From NCBI RefSeq assembly GCF_014023275.1, contig NZ_CP054698.1, positions 1,488,001-1,552,000 of the forward strand: DNA of 64,000 nt, read 5' to 3'. This DNA comes from Nostoc edaphicum CCNP1411. GTDB taxonomy: Bacteria > Cyanobacteriota > Cyanobacteriia > Cyanobacteriales > Nostocaceae. Positions 26,197 to 35,599 of this stretch are shown here, one piece after another; within the stretch, counting starts at the first letter, position 1; every line of letters starts with the position of its first letter. A program made the translations under genes and the position numbers. Below the pieces are notes generated by a model. It was not told the DNA's origin. It saw nothing but the letters and a program-made list of their open reading frames with translations, and made no database searches.

Positions 26197-26895
26197 TTAT
26201 TCAGTTGGGTTATTTTCTTCTTTCATTTGTTCTAACAATGGACGAAATGAAGAATACGAAGTATAGCCATTTATATTTATTCCTCTTACTTTGAACGTCC
26301 GCAATAGTTTCAAACGAGTACAAAATTCTGCTGTTTTGTCTATATGAATTAAAGCGTCAATTATATCTTTATTCCACTTAACAAGATTCGTAAAAGCATC
26401 AACGCATAAGTTGTAAGTATATTCATCGGAACTTTTATAGATTAAATCAATTAGAGCATTAACAGCCTCTCTATTACCTTTTCCAATAAATCCTAAACTA
26501 TAAGCAATATACTGACGAGTATGTTCTTCTTCAGTTATTTGTGCCAAACTTATTAGACTAGTAATTGCATATTGATTACCAACAGCAATTTTTGCCAAAT
26601 TCTGAGCTGCTATCCTGCGGGTAGGTATACGAGCAGTATTGAGTTGCTCAATCAGAGTTTGGATAACATCATTATTATCAGTACCAATTTCGCTCAAACT
26701 TTGAATTACTGCCCAGCGTGTTGGTTCATCAATTGTGGTATGTACTACATGAATCAAGGCAGCTATTACATTTGGGTTATTAGCACCAATAAACCCCAAA
26801 TGTTTAGCAGTCCGTTTGAGAACAGCATTATCTTGACTTGTGTATAGTTGCTGAACGAGAAAAGCAATATTGTATTGTTCTTGCTGGTTACTCAT
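26197..26895 (-). CDS. HEAT-repeat protein
   Basis: A 232-residue protein made of about six HEAT-like helical repeats of roughly 31 residues, with recurring phrases such as AKHLGFIGANNPNVIAALIH, IQSLSEIGTDNNDVIQTLIE, AQNLAKIAVGNQYAITSLIS and AYSLGFIGKGNREAVNALID. There is no membrane segment or catalytic motif. Such proteins are protein-binding scaffolds; bilin lyases of this fold exist, but nothing here points to phycobilisomes. It converges on the SUKH gene. Confidence 0.85.
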   Translation of the reverse strand: MSNQQEQYNIAFLVQQLYTSQDNAVLKRTAKHLGFIGANNPNVIAALIHVVHTTIDEPTRWAVIQSLSEIGTDNNDVIQTLIEQLNTARIPTRRIAAQNLAKIAVGNQYAITSLISLAQITEEEHTRQYIAYSLGFIGKGNREAVNALIDLIYKSSDEYTYNLCVDAFTNLVKWNKDIIDALIHIDKTAEFCTRLKLLRTFKVRGININGYTSYSSFRPLLEQMKEENNPTE

Positions 26896-26959
26896 TGGCT
26901 TTCTGAACCAAGAAAGTTGTACATTGCGTTCAAGATAAACTAACCAATAACAGCTATAT

Positions 26960-28471
26960 ATGAACTTCCGTGAAGAGTTTAAACTGCTGCTACGTGCCCG
27001 CTATCCCTTGATTTATATTCCCACTTATGAGGAAGAACGGGTAGAAGCAGCTATCCGGGAAGAAGCAACTAACCAGGGTAATCGCCCAGTGTATACCTGG
27101 GATTTTGTCGATGGCTACCAAGGAAACCCCAATGATGTTGGGTTTGGGCGACGTAACCCGTTGCAAGCTTTAGAATTTATCGAAAAATTACCAGCTTCCG
27201 CACCTGCGGTATTGATTTTACGAGATTATCATCGCTTTTTAGATGATGTTGCGATCGCTCGCAAACTCCGTAATCTGTCCAGACTTCTCAAGTCGCAACC
27301 AAAAAATATTGTATTACTCTCACCACGCATCGCCATTCCCGACGATTTAACGGAAGTTCTGACAGTCGTCGAGTTTCCCTTACCCGCCGCCCCAGAAATT
27401 AAAACTGAGGTAGAACGCTTACTACAAAGTACTGGTAACTCACTTTCTGGCCAAGTTTTAGATGACTTAGTGCGTTCTTGTCAAGGACTTTCGATGGAAC
27501 GGATTCGCCGGGTTTTGGCAAAGGCGATCGCAACTCACGGTGAATTGCAACCAGAAGACGTGGATCTCGTTTTGGAAGAAAAGCGCCAAACTATCCGCCA
27601 AACCCAAATCCTGGACTTCTACCCTGCCACTGAGCAAATTTCTGATATTGGCGGACTGGATAACTTGAAAGATTGGCTGATTCGTCGGGGAGGCTCATTT
27701 ACAGATAAGGCGCGACAGTACGGATTACCGCACCCCCGTGGTTTAATGTTGGTGGGTATTCAGGGAACTGGTAAATCGTTAACGGCAAAAGCGATCGCTC
27801 ACCACTGGCATTTACCCCTGCTACGTCTAGATGTGGGAAGGTTATTTGGTGGTTTGGTTGGTGAATCAGAATCTCGGACTCGCCAAATGATCCAAGTAGC
27901 TGAAGCCCTCGCGCCCTGTATTTTGTGGATTGATGAAATAGATAAAGCCTTTGCTGGAGTTGGTAGCAAAGGTGATGCCGGAACAGCCAGCCGTGTGTTT
28001 GGTACTTTTATTAACTGGCTAGCCGAAAAAAGCTCACCCGTGTTTGTCGTCGCCACCGCCAATGACATCCAAGCTTTACCGCCGGAAATGCTCCGCAAAG
28101 GGCGATTTGATGAAATTTTCTTTGTGGGACTGCCCACCCAAGAAGAAAGAAAAGCAATTTATGATGTTCATTTATCCCGACTGCGCCCCCATAACTTGAA
28201 AAGTTATGACATCGAAAGATTAGCTTATGAGACACCGGATTTTTCTGGGGCAGAGATTGAGCAAACTTTAATTGAAGCGATGCATATTGGATTTAGCCAA
28301 AACCGCGACTTTGCTACGGATGATATTTTAGAAGCAGCGAGTCAGATCATACCCTTGGCGCGAACTGCCGTAGAGCAAATTCAGCAACTCCAAGAGTGGG
28401 CTGCTGCTGGGAGAGCGCGTTTAGCATCGAAACACAATCCTTTAAGCGAACGCCTCCGACGGACTACATGA
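26960..28471 (+). CDS. ycf46: Ycf46-type AAA ATPase
   Basis: A 503-residue AAA protein. The N-terminal half ([20 protein letters not shown] onward) is specific to the Ycf46 family; the AAA module follows at about residues 235-470 with Walker A GIQGTGKS (about 270), Walker [12 protein letters not shown], sensor VFVVATAND and the arginine-finger region [14 protein letters not shown]. Ycf46 is conserved from cyanobacteria to algal plastids and has been linked to photosynthetic regulation and carbon uptake. It stands alone, divergent from the HEAT gene by 64 bases. Confidence 0.94.
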   Translation: MNFREEFKLLLRARYPLIYIPTYEEERVEAAIREEATNQGNRPVYTWDFVDGYQGNPNDVGFGRRNPLQALEFIEKLPASAPAVLILRDYHRFLDDVAIARKLRNLSRLLKSQPKNIVLLSPRIAIPDDLTEVLTVVEFPLPAAPEIKTEVERLLQSTGNSLSGQVLDDLVRSCQGLSMERIRRVLAKAIATHGELQPEDVDLVLEEKRQTIRQTQILDFYPATEQISDIGGLDNLKDWLIRRGGSFTDKARQYGLPHPRGLMLVGIQGTGKSLTAKAIAHHWHLPLLRLDVGRLFGGLVGESESRTRQMIQVAEALAPCILWIDEIDKAFAGVGSKGDAGTASRVFGTFINWLAEKSSPVFVVATANDIQALPPEMLRKGRFDEIFFVGLPTQEERKAIYDVHLSRLRPHNLKSYDIERLAYETPDFSGAEIEQTLIEAMHIGFSQNRDFATDDILEAASQIIPLARTAVEQIQQLQEWAAAGRARLASKHNPLSERLRRTT

Positions 28472-28766
28472 AGATATTCAGAAGTAGCTAAAGTAATGAG
28501 TTAGTCAAAAGTCCATAGTCAATAGTTAATGATGAATTATTATGGACTATTGATTCTTATACGGATAGGTTACATTGCTTCTCTACCCGTAAATCTTGAG
28601 AGCCAGATCAACGTCACTCCCCTTAATGGGTAAAATACGCACGTGACTGGCTCACCTTGACTAAATAATTACTAATTCGTAATTAAGAAGGTACAAGCCC
28701 CTTATCAGTGCAACTACGAATTACGAATTATGTTGACCCTTGACTCTTAATAATCAGGTTTTAACT

Positions 28767-29234
28767 ATGTTGTCTGGCTTAACAAAGTTTATACTTGGGT
28801 TTTTCTTAGCGATCGCTGTATTAATAGGTGGCGGTGCTGCAATTGCTCTCTATTTCATGAATCGCACCGGCATACCCCCTGCCAAACCGGTTTATTCAAA
28901 CGATAGTCCCTCAGTGAAAGCCCAAGCCCCCAAAGCAACTCAGGCTCAATTGTCTCCAAGCTCAACTTCTACTCCCACAGAATCGCCTAAAGCTACCCCA
29001 ACAGCAAAACCATTGCCATCGGGAGCTTACCGAGGGCGTGTTACTTGGGCTGATGGCTTGAGTTTGCGATCGCAACCAAATCAAGAGGCTGAACGGATTG
29101 GTGGGGTTACTTTTAATCAAAAAATTATTGTCTTGGAAGAAAGCGGGGATAAAGGCTGGCAAAAGATTCGTTTAGAAGGTAGCGAACAAGAAGGTTGGGT
29201 GAAAGCAGGTAATACTGAAAAAGTTGATGAATAA
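28767..29234 (+). CDS. Membrane-anchored SH3 domain protein
   Basis: A 155-residue protein with an N-terminal membrane anchor (LTKFILGFFLAIAVLIGGGA), a proline/threonine/serine-rich linker (residues about 40-85) and a C-terminal bacterial SH3 domain (WADGLSLRSQPNQEAERIG; GWQKIRLEGSEQEGWVKA). Such SH3b domains bind peptidoglycan or cell-wall peptides, so a periplasmic location is expected. The ATG at 28767 is preferred over an upstream TTG. Confidence 0.85.
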   Translation: MLSGLTKFILGFFLAIAVLIGGGAAIALYFMNRTGIPPAKPVYSNDSPSVKAQAPKATQAQLSPSSTSTPTESPKATPTAKPLPSGAYRGRVTWADGLSLRSQPNQEAERIGGVTFNQKIIVLEESGDKGWQKIRLEGSEQEGWVKAGNTEKVDE

Positions 29235-29242
29235 TATGTATG

Positions 29243-29277
29243 GGGAATGGGGCATGGGGCATTGGGCATGGGGCAAA
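29243..29277. repeat. Degenerate TTGGGCA heptamer tract
   Basis: Four or five units mixing GGGGCAT, TGGGCAT and GGGGAAT, directly after the SH3 protein gene, followed by a CACTCCCCA tract. It is more degenerate than the other tracts. Confidence 0.7.
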
Positions 29278-29426
29278 ACAGTTCCGAGCCAAGAAGCGAG
29301 ATTTCTCACTCAGCACTACTACTCCCCACTCCCCAGGACAATTACTTGTAAAGAATCATACGAAAAGTAATTATTACACAGAGAAAGTAGTATACTTTTT
29401 TATAGTCATCAATTTAAAAAAAGCAA

Positions 29427-30854
29427 GTGAAAACAGGGGTAGATAGCTATTTAATCAAGCTCGCCTCAGTCTACGAGGCATCCGAAAGCATCAAGGTTGT
29501 TCCTATCGTAGTTAATTTCAAATTTTTAAATTGGAAAAAGTTATCTACTAGTGCTGCAATACGTCTTTTGTCTGTGGCACTGATTACGGGGCTTCTGAGT
29601 ATCGCTGGGCAAGCTTTAGCACTTCAGAAAATCGGAAGTAATAGCGCTGAAGTTACCAGTAACCAGAGATGTTTAAAAAAATTAGGCTACTTTAACGGCC
29701 CGGTAACAGGTAAGTTTGCTAGCCTGACTCAAAATGCTGTCATTAAATTCCAACAAGCCAATAGGCTACCTGCTGATGGAGTTGTGGGTATTAATACTCA
29801 ACAAGCCTTGCAACGAGCCTGTCAGAGTAGAGCTTCTAGCAGGAGTACTAGTGGTGCAGTTGGTCAATACCCTACTCTCTCTCAAGGCAACACTGGTGCA
29901 GCAGTTACAAGGTTGCAACAGCGTTTACGGCAGTTAGGCTACTTTAATGCTAATCCCACTGGGAATTTTGGACAAATTACTAAAGATGCTGTAATTGCAT
30001 TCCAGCGAAGTTATCGCATATCTGCTAATGGGATTGTGAATCGACAAACTTGGAACGCACTACTGGGTTCCTCTCCAAGTACAGCTAGATCAAGTCTCTC
30101 GACTCAGCAGGTGAGAGAACTCCAAGTACGTTTGCAGCAGCTAGGTTTTTTTAATACTAATCCCACTGGGAATATTGGCCCAATGACTAGGGAAGCTGTC
30201 ATCCAATTTCAGCGAAATTATCGCTTACCTGTTGATGGCATCGCCAATGCCCAAGTTTTGGAGGCAGTACGTAGAGCCTCGACTAGTGGATATCCTACTC
30301 AACAACCAGCCAGAAGTTATTTGACTGTAGGCGATCAGGGAGAGAATGTCAGATTAGTTCAAGAGCGTTTGTGGCAGTTGGGTTTCTCTAATACTAATCC
30401 TGATGGCTTTTTCAACGATTACACCAGAGAATCGGTGATTGCATTCCAGCAATCTTCTCGAATTAATTCGACTGGAAATGTAGATTGGCAAACTTGGCAA
30501 GCATTAGGGTTGAATAACTCGACTGGGGGCGATTATGCTGAGACTAATAGTTATTTATCTCCTACTAATGACTATGTAGCACCTCAAACTCGCTATTTAC
30601 CTCCCACTAATAACGTAGTGCCTGTTATCAATGGCAACACATTAGTTGCTAACAATCCTTACAGAGTAATAATTCCAATTTCCAATAATGATACTCTGAG
30701 TAAAGTACAACAATATATACCCAATGCTACCGCGGAGCAATCCAGTTTAGGGGATTATGTGAATGCTGGGGCATTTAGCGATCGCGCTCAAGCAGAAACC
30801 CTATCAAAAAAGCTTCGCTCATTAGGTCTGGATGCACGGGTAAAATTTAATTAA
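29427..30854 (+). CDS. Exported protein with four peptidoglycan-binding domains
   Basis: A 475-residue protein starting at GTG 29427. A long N-region precedes a hydrophobic segment (LLSVALITGLLSIAGQALAL, residues about 48-68), probably a signal peptide or anchor. Four PG_binding_1 domains follow (each with a LKKLGYFNGPVTGKF- or LRQLGYFNANPTGNF-like start and an AVIAFQ core), at about 75-130, 153-212, 230-288 and 305-360. The C-terminus (YVNAGAFSDRAQAETLSKKL) is a SPOR-like domain. It is probably a cell-wall-binding periplasmic protein without a catalytic domain. Confidence 0.9.
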   Translation: MKTGVDSYLIKLASVYEASESIKVVPIVVNFKFLNWKKLSTSAAIRLLSVALITGLLSIAGQALALQKIGSNSAEVTSNQRCLKKLGYFNGPVTGKFASLTQNAVIKFQQANRLPADGVVGINTQQALQRACQSRASSRSTSGAVGQYPTLSQGNTGAAVTRLQQRLRQLGYFNANPTGNFGQITKDAVIAFQRSYRISANGIVNRQTWNALLGSSPSTARSSLSTQQVRELQVRLQQLGFFNTNPTGNIGPMTREAVIQFQRNYRLPVDGIANAQVLEAVRRASTSGYPTQQPARSYLTVGDQGENVRLVQERLWQLGFSNTNPDGFFNDYTRESVIAFQQSSRINSTGNVDWQTWQALGLNNSTGGDYAETNSYLSPTNDYVAPQTRYLPPTNNVVPVINGNTLVANNPYRVIIPISNNDTLSKVQQYIPNATAEQSSLGDYVNAGAFSDRAQAETLSKKLRSLGLDARVKFN

Positions 30855-31016
30855 AGAAGAATTCAGAAATCAGAATCAAGAGCATGGGGTATTCGTAACT
30901 GCCACATAGAAGCAGCAGCAAATTTTCAATTTATGTGGTATTCTACCGTTTATTCATATATCTGTCGCATAGAATTAAATTCTGAATTCTGACTCCTGAC
31001 TCCTGAATTCTTCCTG

Positions 31017-34000
31017 TTAAATTGACAAACTCAACTGCGAACCTTCCTGAGTTTTATTTACTTCAATCCTGGCTTGGAAAGCTTCTTTGAGATGGGGCAT
31101 ATGAGTGACAGTGAGGATACAGGCAAAATCGGAGGCGATCGCATTAATCGCTGCAATCAAGCGATCGCATCCTTCGGCATCCTGGGTACCAAAACCCTCA
31201 TCCACAATCAACAATTGCAACGCCGCCCCCGCCCGTTGCGCTAATAATTTCGCCAAAGCCAAACGGATGGCAAAGTTAATTCTAAAGGCTTCCCCACCAG
31301 AGTAAGTTTCATAAGATCGCGTTCCTCTAGAATCGGCGATTAAAATATCTAGGGTGTCTATTAACTTGGCATTTTTCTTGGTTGATTTAGCACTTCGTCC
31401 AGCTTTTTGAGTAATAAATTGTACATGAAACTGATTCCCACTCAGCCGCGAAAGTAGTTGATTTGTTTCAGCTTCCAGTTGCGGTAACACATTCTCAATC
31501 ATCAGTGCTTGGATGCCATTTTTACCAAAAGCTTGCGCTAATTCCTGATAAACACGATATTCCTGTTTGCAAGATTGTAATTGCTGCTGCTGTTGTTCAT
31601 ACTGAATTTGCAGCGTTTCCAGTTGATGCGCCAGCTGTTCTAAACGCCCTAACTTGGCAATTTGCTCATCGAGTTGCCGTCTGCGGATTGCTAACTGCTG
31701 CTCTAGAGCTTGAATTTGTGCAGATGGGTTAGCTGTTGCTTGTAGTTGCTGGATAATGCTTTCGATTTGTCCGCCCAGCTTTTGCCGCTCTGTCAATCTG
31801 GCACTTTTGGAGTCCTCTAACTCTTGCAATCTCGTCTGGAGTTGCGGATACTGTTGCTGGGCTGATAGTAGTTGTTGATATCGTAAATGCCAAGATTGAG
31901 CTTTCTTTACAGCCATACGCAGATTGTTGTGCTGCTCGGAACTATAGCCAATTTCGGTAATGTGACGCTCAAGAGCCGCGATTTGTTTAGCACATTCAGA
32001 ATCAGTCTGATCCTGCTGGATTCTGGTTTGTAATTGGGCAATTTGAGCCTGGAGTTCTGGTTTTCGGGCTAATAGTTGCGCTTGTCGCTTAGTTGCATCT
32101 TTAATCTGCCCTTGTTTAATTTCTGCCCATCGCCACCGCTCAACTTCGCTCCGGGCGAGGGCATGGTCTTGTTCATTATAATTAGCTTGTTGGAGATATT
32201 GGTCTAGCTGCCGGAGTTCGGCTTGTTTATCAGGAGCGTAATCACCAGCTTGGAGCGATCGCTCTAAATGCTGTTTTTCGGCAGCAATTTGCTGTAACTG
32301 TTGTTGCACATCGGTTGTAGCTTCTAACTGTGCTGCCAACTGTCCCCGCTGTTCGCGTAAACCATCGTAGCCCGCCAACTGTTGGGAAATTTCCCGATAT
32401 TCCTGCCTAAGTACTTGAATTTCTCGGTCAGACACAGCCATTTGTTCTCGCACTACCCAAAACTGCCCTTGAGTATCCTCCAACTCAGCCTGGGTTTTTT
32501 CCACTACCCGACTCCAGTGATGTTCGTCTAAAGGACGCTCACATAATGGACAAAGTGCTTCAGGATTTTGGAGCATTTGCAATTTCTGCTCTAATTCTCC
32601 CAGTAGTTTTTCATAGTCCCGTTGATGAGCTTGCAAACGTTCGATAAAGTGCCGCCTTTCTTGCCCTTTTTCTTGGACTCGTTGCAGATAAACCCGCTTT
32701 TTATCCAGTTCCTCAATTTGGATTGCCACATCCATTACCGCTTGTTGCAGTTGCGGTTGGCGGCGGTGCTGGCGTTGCAATTGATTCTCAGTACTTTGGA
32801 GTTGTTCGAGTCGCGCTACTAAACCAGCATGAGTGCGATCGAGTTGGCTTTGTAAAGTTGCTCGTTGTTGCAACAACGGAGTAACTTGCATTTGCAGTTG
32901 ATCTAGACGAGCAACATGGTGACGGGCTGCGGCTAGTTGTGACAAAGCAGCTTCTACTTCACCTGATTTAGTCAGAGTTTGCTGAATATCTCGCTCTTGT
33001 TGCTGCAAAGCTTCTAACTGCGCTTGGGCTTGTTGCAGTTGCCGTTCAATTTCGTGAATTTGTTTAGTAAGCTGTTGTTGCTTTTGTTGGCGATTCTGTT
33101 GGGCGCGGGTGTATTCTTCAAATTTGACAGCAAAAGCTTCTTCTTGAGATTGGAGACTTTGATATTGGGCGTATCCAGCTTTAATCTCAGCTTCTTGGTG
33201 TAATATTTGTTCTAAATCTGATAGCTGAGAGCCAATAGCTGATTGTTCTTGTTGGAGGCGATCGCAATCTTGGGTAAGATTTTGGTATTGCTGCTTTACA
33301 AAATTGAGTTGTTGTTCCCAACTTTGGCGCTGGTGCTGGACAACTTGCAAACTTTGTAATTGAATATTATCAAAAGCCTGTACCTGTTGCAGTTGGTTAA
33401 GTTCGGCTTCTAACTCCACTCTTTGCGCTTGAGTTGTCTCACGTTGTTGCAGCTGAGTTTTTATCGACTCCAAAGAACGCTCTAACTCTACTGCCTGTGC
33501 TTTGAACTGACGAGAAGATTCCTTAGCACGTTCTTCCAAATCATCATACTGATTGAGTTTTAACAACTCCGCTAAAATTTCTTTGCGTTCCGTGGGACGC
33601 TTGAGCATAAATTCATCTGCACGACCTTGACGTAAGTAGGCAGAATTAATAAAAGTATCATAATCGAGCTTGATATGTTCTAAAATCAAATCTTGGGTTG
33701 CTCTTACCCCTTTGCCAGTGAGTGAGCGAAACCCAGATGGTATTTCTATTTGAAATTCGAGGACGCTAGTACCTCCCCGAATTCGGGTACGAATCACCCG
33801 ATATTTTTGCTGGTTACTTTGAAAAGTAAAATCAACCCGAACTTCTTTAGCACCAGAATAGATGACATCATCTTCAACGGTGGCACGGCTTTCACCCCAA
33901 ATCGCCCAAGTGATTGCTTCTAAAAGAGAAGATTTACCCGCACCATTGGAACCACAAATACAAGCCGTATGCAAACCGCCAAAATCTAAAGTTGCATCAC

Positions 34001-34043
34001 GGTAACTAAGAAAGTTTTTGAGGATAAGTTGTACTGGGATCAT
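31017..34043 (-). CDS. sbcC: Exonuclease SbcCD subunit C
   Basis: A 1008-residue SMC-like ATPase. It has Walker A GSNGAGKSS at residues 32-40, two long coiled-coil arms, a zinc hook CPLC at about residues 495-498, a signature motif YSGGEAFRINFAIRLALAK and a Walker B LQLLIVDEGFGTQD near the C-terminus. With the nuclease SbcD it processes hairpins and DNA ends. No sbcD lies next to it, which is unusual for bacteria in general but seen in cyanobacteria. The frame is complete and the arms are very glutamine-rich. Confidence 0.95.
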   Translation of the reverse strand: MIPVQLILKNFLSYRDATLDFGGLHTACICGSNGAGKSSLLEAITWAIWGESRATVEDDVIYSGAKEVRVDFTFQSNQQKYRVIRTRIRGGTSVLEFQIEIPSGFRSLTGKGVRATQDLILEHIKLDYDTFINSAYLRQGRADEFMLKRPTERKEILAELLKLNQYDDLEERAKESSRQFKAQAVELERSLESIKTQLQQRETTQAQRVELEAELNQLQQVQAFDNIQLQSLQVVQHQRQSWEQQLNFVKQQYQNLTQDCDRLQQEQSAIGSQLSDLEQILHQEAEIKAGYAQYQSLQSQEEAFAVKFEEYTRAQQNRQQKQQQLTKQIHEIERQLQQAQAQLEALQQQERDIQQTLTKSGEVEAALSQLAAARHHVARLDQLQMQVTPLLQQRATLQSQLDRTHAGLVARLEQLQSTENQLQRQHRRQPQLQQAVMDVAIQIEELDKKRVYLQRVQEKGQERRHFIERLQAHQRDYEKLLGELEQKLQMLQNPEALCPLCERPLDEHHWSRVVEKTQAELEDTQGQFWVVREQMAVSDREIQVLRQEYREISQQLAGYDGLREQRGQLAAQLEATTDVQQQLQQIAAEKQHLERSLQAGDYAPDKQAELRQLDQYLQQANYNEQDHALARSEVERWRWAEIKQGQIKDATKRQAQLLARKPELQAQIAQLQTRIQQDQTDSECAKQIAALERHITEIGYSSEQHNNLRMAVKKAQSWHLRYQQLLSAQQQYPQLQTRLQELEDSKSARLTERQKLGGQIESIIQQLQATANPSAQIQALEQQLAIRRRQLDEQIAKLGRLEQLAHQLETLQIQYEQQQQQLQSCKQEYRVYQELAQAFGKNGIQALMIENVLPQLEAETNQLLSRLSGNQFHVQFITQKAGRSAKSTKKNAKLIDTLDILIADSRGTRSYETYSGGEAFRINFAIRLALAKLLAQRAGAALQLLIVDEGFGTQDAEGCDRLIAAINAIASDFACILTVTHMPHLKEAFQARIEVNKTQEGSQLSLSI

Positions 34044-34390
34044 TCACGCTATAGCGCCACATCTACTTTTAATAATTAACAGTACAGATGCACTGTTTGT
34101 TAGTTTAGCTATCTAGATATCAGGTTTCTAGTCTTGAATACACCAATTTTACAAAAATTAACAATATGATGAGTGAATTTTTCTTGTTGAATGAAGAAGT
34201 TTTACTATATTCGGAGAAAAATGAGACTCTCCTGGAAGCTTATCGTTATTTATTAGACTGATTATTGTAGAGACGGCGATTTATGGCGTCTTTGCGCTCT
34301 AGAATTTTCATCGCAAAATCTTAACCAAACTATATTGGGCCAGTTGAGAATTCTCTTAACCGATCGCTTTTTGTGGATAATTCTAAAAAA
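34044..34390. other. Intergenic, no gene seen
   Basis: About 350 bases of AT-rich sequence upstream of sbcC. A degenerate relative of the AGACGCGAT palindrome lies around 34265-34295. No convincing reading frame was found. A short open frame at about 34465-34585 further right (ending IAEIKQRQQQS) may be a gene-end remnant, but it has no start or partner. Confidence 0.4.
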
Positions 34391-34413
34391 TTAAAACCCG
34401 CGCTGGCGGGTTT
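34390..34413 (-). terminator. Terminator on the minus strand
   Basis: The 8-bp stem AAACCCGC / GCGGGTTT (34394-34401, 34406-34413) is followed on the minus strand by TTTTAATTTTTTAG. It would end transcription from the small genes at 34751-35203, after the MITE, and protect the sbcC promoter. Confidence 0.68.
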
Positions 34414-34639
34414 CGATTGTATGATTGTCCGAATTCTAGTTGCCAAAACATAATTTTAGTTGGCTAGTTGCGATCGCTTGACCTTGACCGAGGTATCAAC
34501 AATCCAATATATGTACTGGCAGCAAATAGAAGATACTTTGCTATTAACGATCGCAGAGATTAAACAGCGTCAGCAGCAATCTTAAATACCCATTATCTTT
34601 CAGTACCACAGGTCAATAATTGGTTATAATAGTTACCTA

Positions 34640-34738
34640 TAGCGAACCTAAATGAGTTGTGAAAATCGATAAATTCAGATCCCCGACTTCTCAAAGAAGT
34701 CGGGGATCTTATTGTTCACGAATGATTTAGGACTGCTA
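34640..34738. mobile_element. MITE of the TATAGC...GCTATA type
   Basis: The ends TAGCGAACCTAAATGAGTTG and, inverted from the right, TAGCAGTCCTAAATCATTCG match in most positions and are flanked by TA on both sides (34638-34639, 34739-34740). The centre is a 14-bp arm palindrome, GATCCCCGACTTCT / AGAAGTCGGGGATC. At 99 bp it has no coding capacity. A related end sequence is found at 51547. Confidence 0.78.
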
Positions 34739-34750
34739 TATCTGTTGTTA

Positions 34751-35026
34751 TTAGACTTGCTTTTTACCTAATAGCGAATTCTCAGGCAACTGCCAAGAAG
34801 ACCCTTGACAATAGACATAACCATTTGTGATGGAAATACCAAACATTTGCCGCATGATTTTGGTAGCTTCTTTTCTCTCTTCATCTGTCAAGTAATCTTG
34901 ACCTTTGAAACCTACTCGATAACGTTGAGGATTACCACCAGCATCCACATAACGCTGTTTCCCAATTTCTAAAATTTCTTGGAACCTAGCATACTTTTGT
35001 TTTTGCTTTTCAGTCCAATTTGCCAT
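34751..35026 (-). CDS. Small conserved-looking protein, unknown function
   Basis: A 91-residue soluble protein, MANWTEKQKQKYARFQEILE onward, with DAGGNPQRYRVGFKGQDYLT and a C-terminal region ISITNGYVYCQGSSWQLPEN. The ATG at 35026 starts a sensible MANWTE; an upstream extension of five codons is possible. I do not recognise the family. Its 5' neighbour on the same strand, 30 bases away, is a 48-residue frame, so the two may be a small operon. It ends 12 bases from the MITE. Confidence 0.65.
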   Translation of the reverse strand: MANWTEKQKQKYARFQEILEIGKQRYVDAGGNPQRYRVGFKGQDYLTDEERKEATKIMRQMFGISITNGYVYCQGSSWQLPENSLLGKKQV

Positions 35027-35056
35027 AATTACAAGTCCCAACTAATCGGAACAATA

Positions 35057-35203
35057 TCACCCTTTTGTAAAACCGTAGCGGTAAGACTGGGCTGGTATCT
35101 TTATGTACCAATTGCCACTATCTTCATCATAGAACCTATTACCAAGTAAACCGAGAGTAATAAGTGCGTTAATAATCAAGTATTGCACTTCACTTGCTGA
35201 CAT
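35057..35203 (-). CDS. Possible 48-residue protein
   Basis: The open frame reads MSASEVQYLIINALITLGLL, then GNRFYDEDSGNWYIKIPAQS and YRYGFTKG. Codon use looks like that of the neighbours and it is followed 30 bases later by the 91-residue gene on the same strand. No strong ribosome binding site is visible, so the call is moderate. No family was recognised. Confidence 0.45.
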   Translation of the reverse strand: MSASEVQYLIINALITLGLLGNRFYDEDSGNWYIKIPAQSYRYGFTKG

Positions 35204-35599
35204 TAGGAATTACTCTATAAATTGACTTTAGCATTTCTAAAAGAAAGCGATAATATTTTCCAAGTCCTAGCAAATTAATCTACAATAGAAGTAAGAGTTC
35301 ACAGTCAGACCATTCCCCTCTATTCAATGGCTTAGATATGTGAACATAAGTAATAAAACAGCATTTGGGAACAAAATGATACTCATTTTACGTCTTATGA
35401 GTGTCTTGCTTTTGATTTTAGTAACACACATTAGCAGAAGACAAATTCTGAGGAGCGATTGCGATCGCACAGACTTACGATCATATATAAGTACTTTTAT
35501 CTGCGGAATACGCCTATAGACAGGTTCAAAAACAGTCAGAAACAAACTCAGTGAATCCTCGTCATTAAATACATCACATACACAAAGGACAACCCTCTT
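35204..35599. other. Intergenic upstream of exported protein gene
   Basis: AT-rich sequence with one HIP1-like octamer near 35461. A minus-strand frame at 35324-35545 has no ribosome binding site or recognisable sequence and was not called. The promoter of the gene at 35600 should be here. Confidence 0.4.

Noticed and set aside
35324..35545. Minus-strand 73-residue frame
   Set aside because: No binding site and low-complexity hydrophobic content; probably chance.
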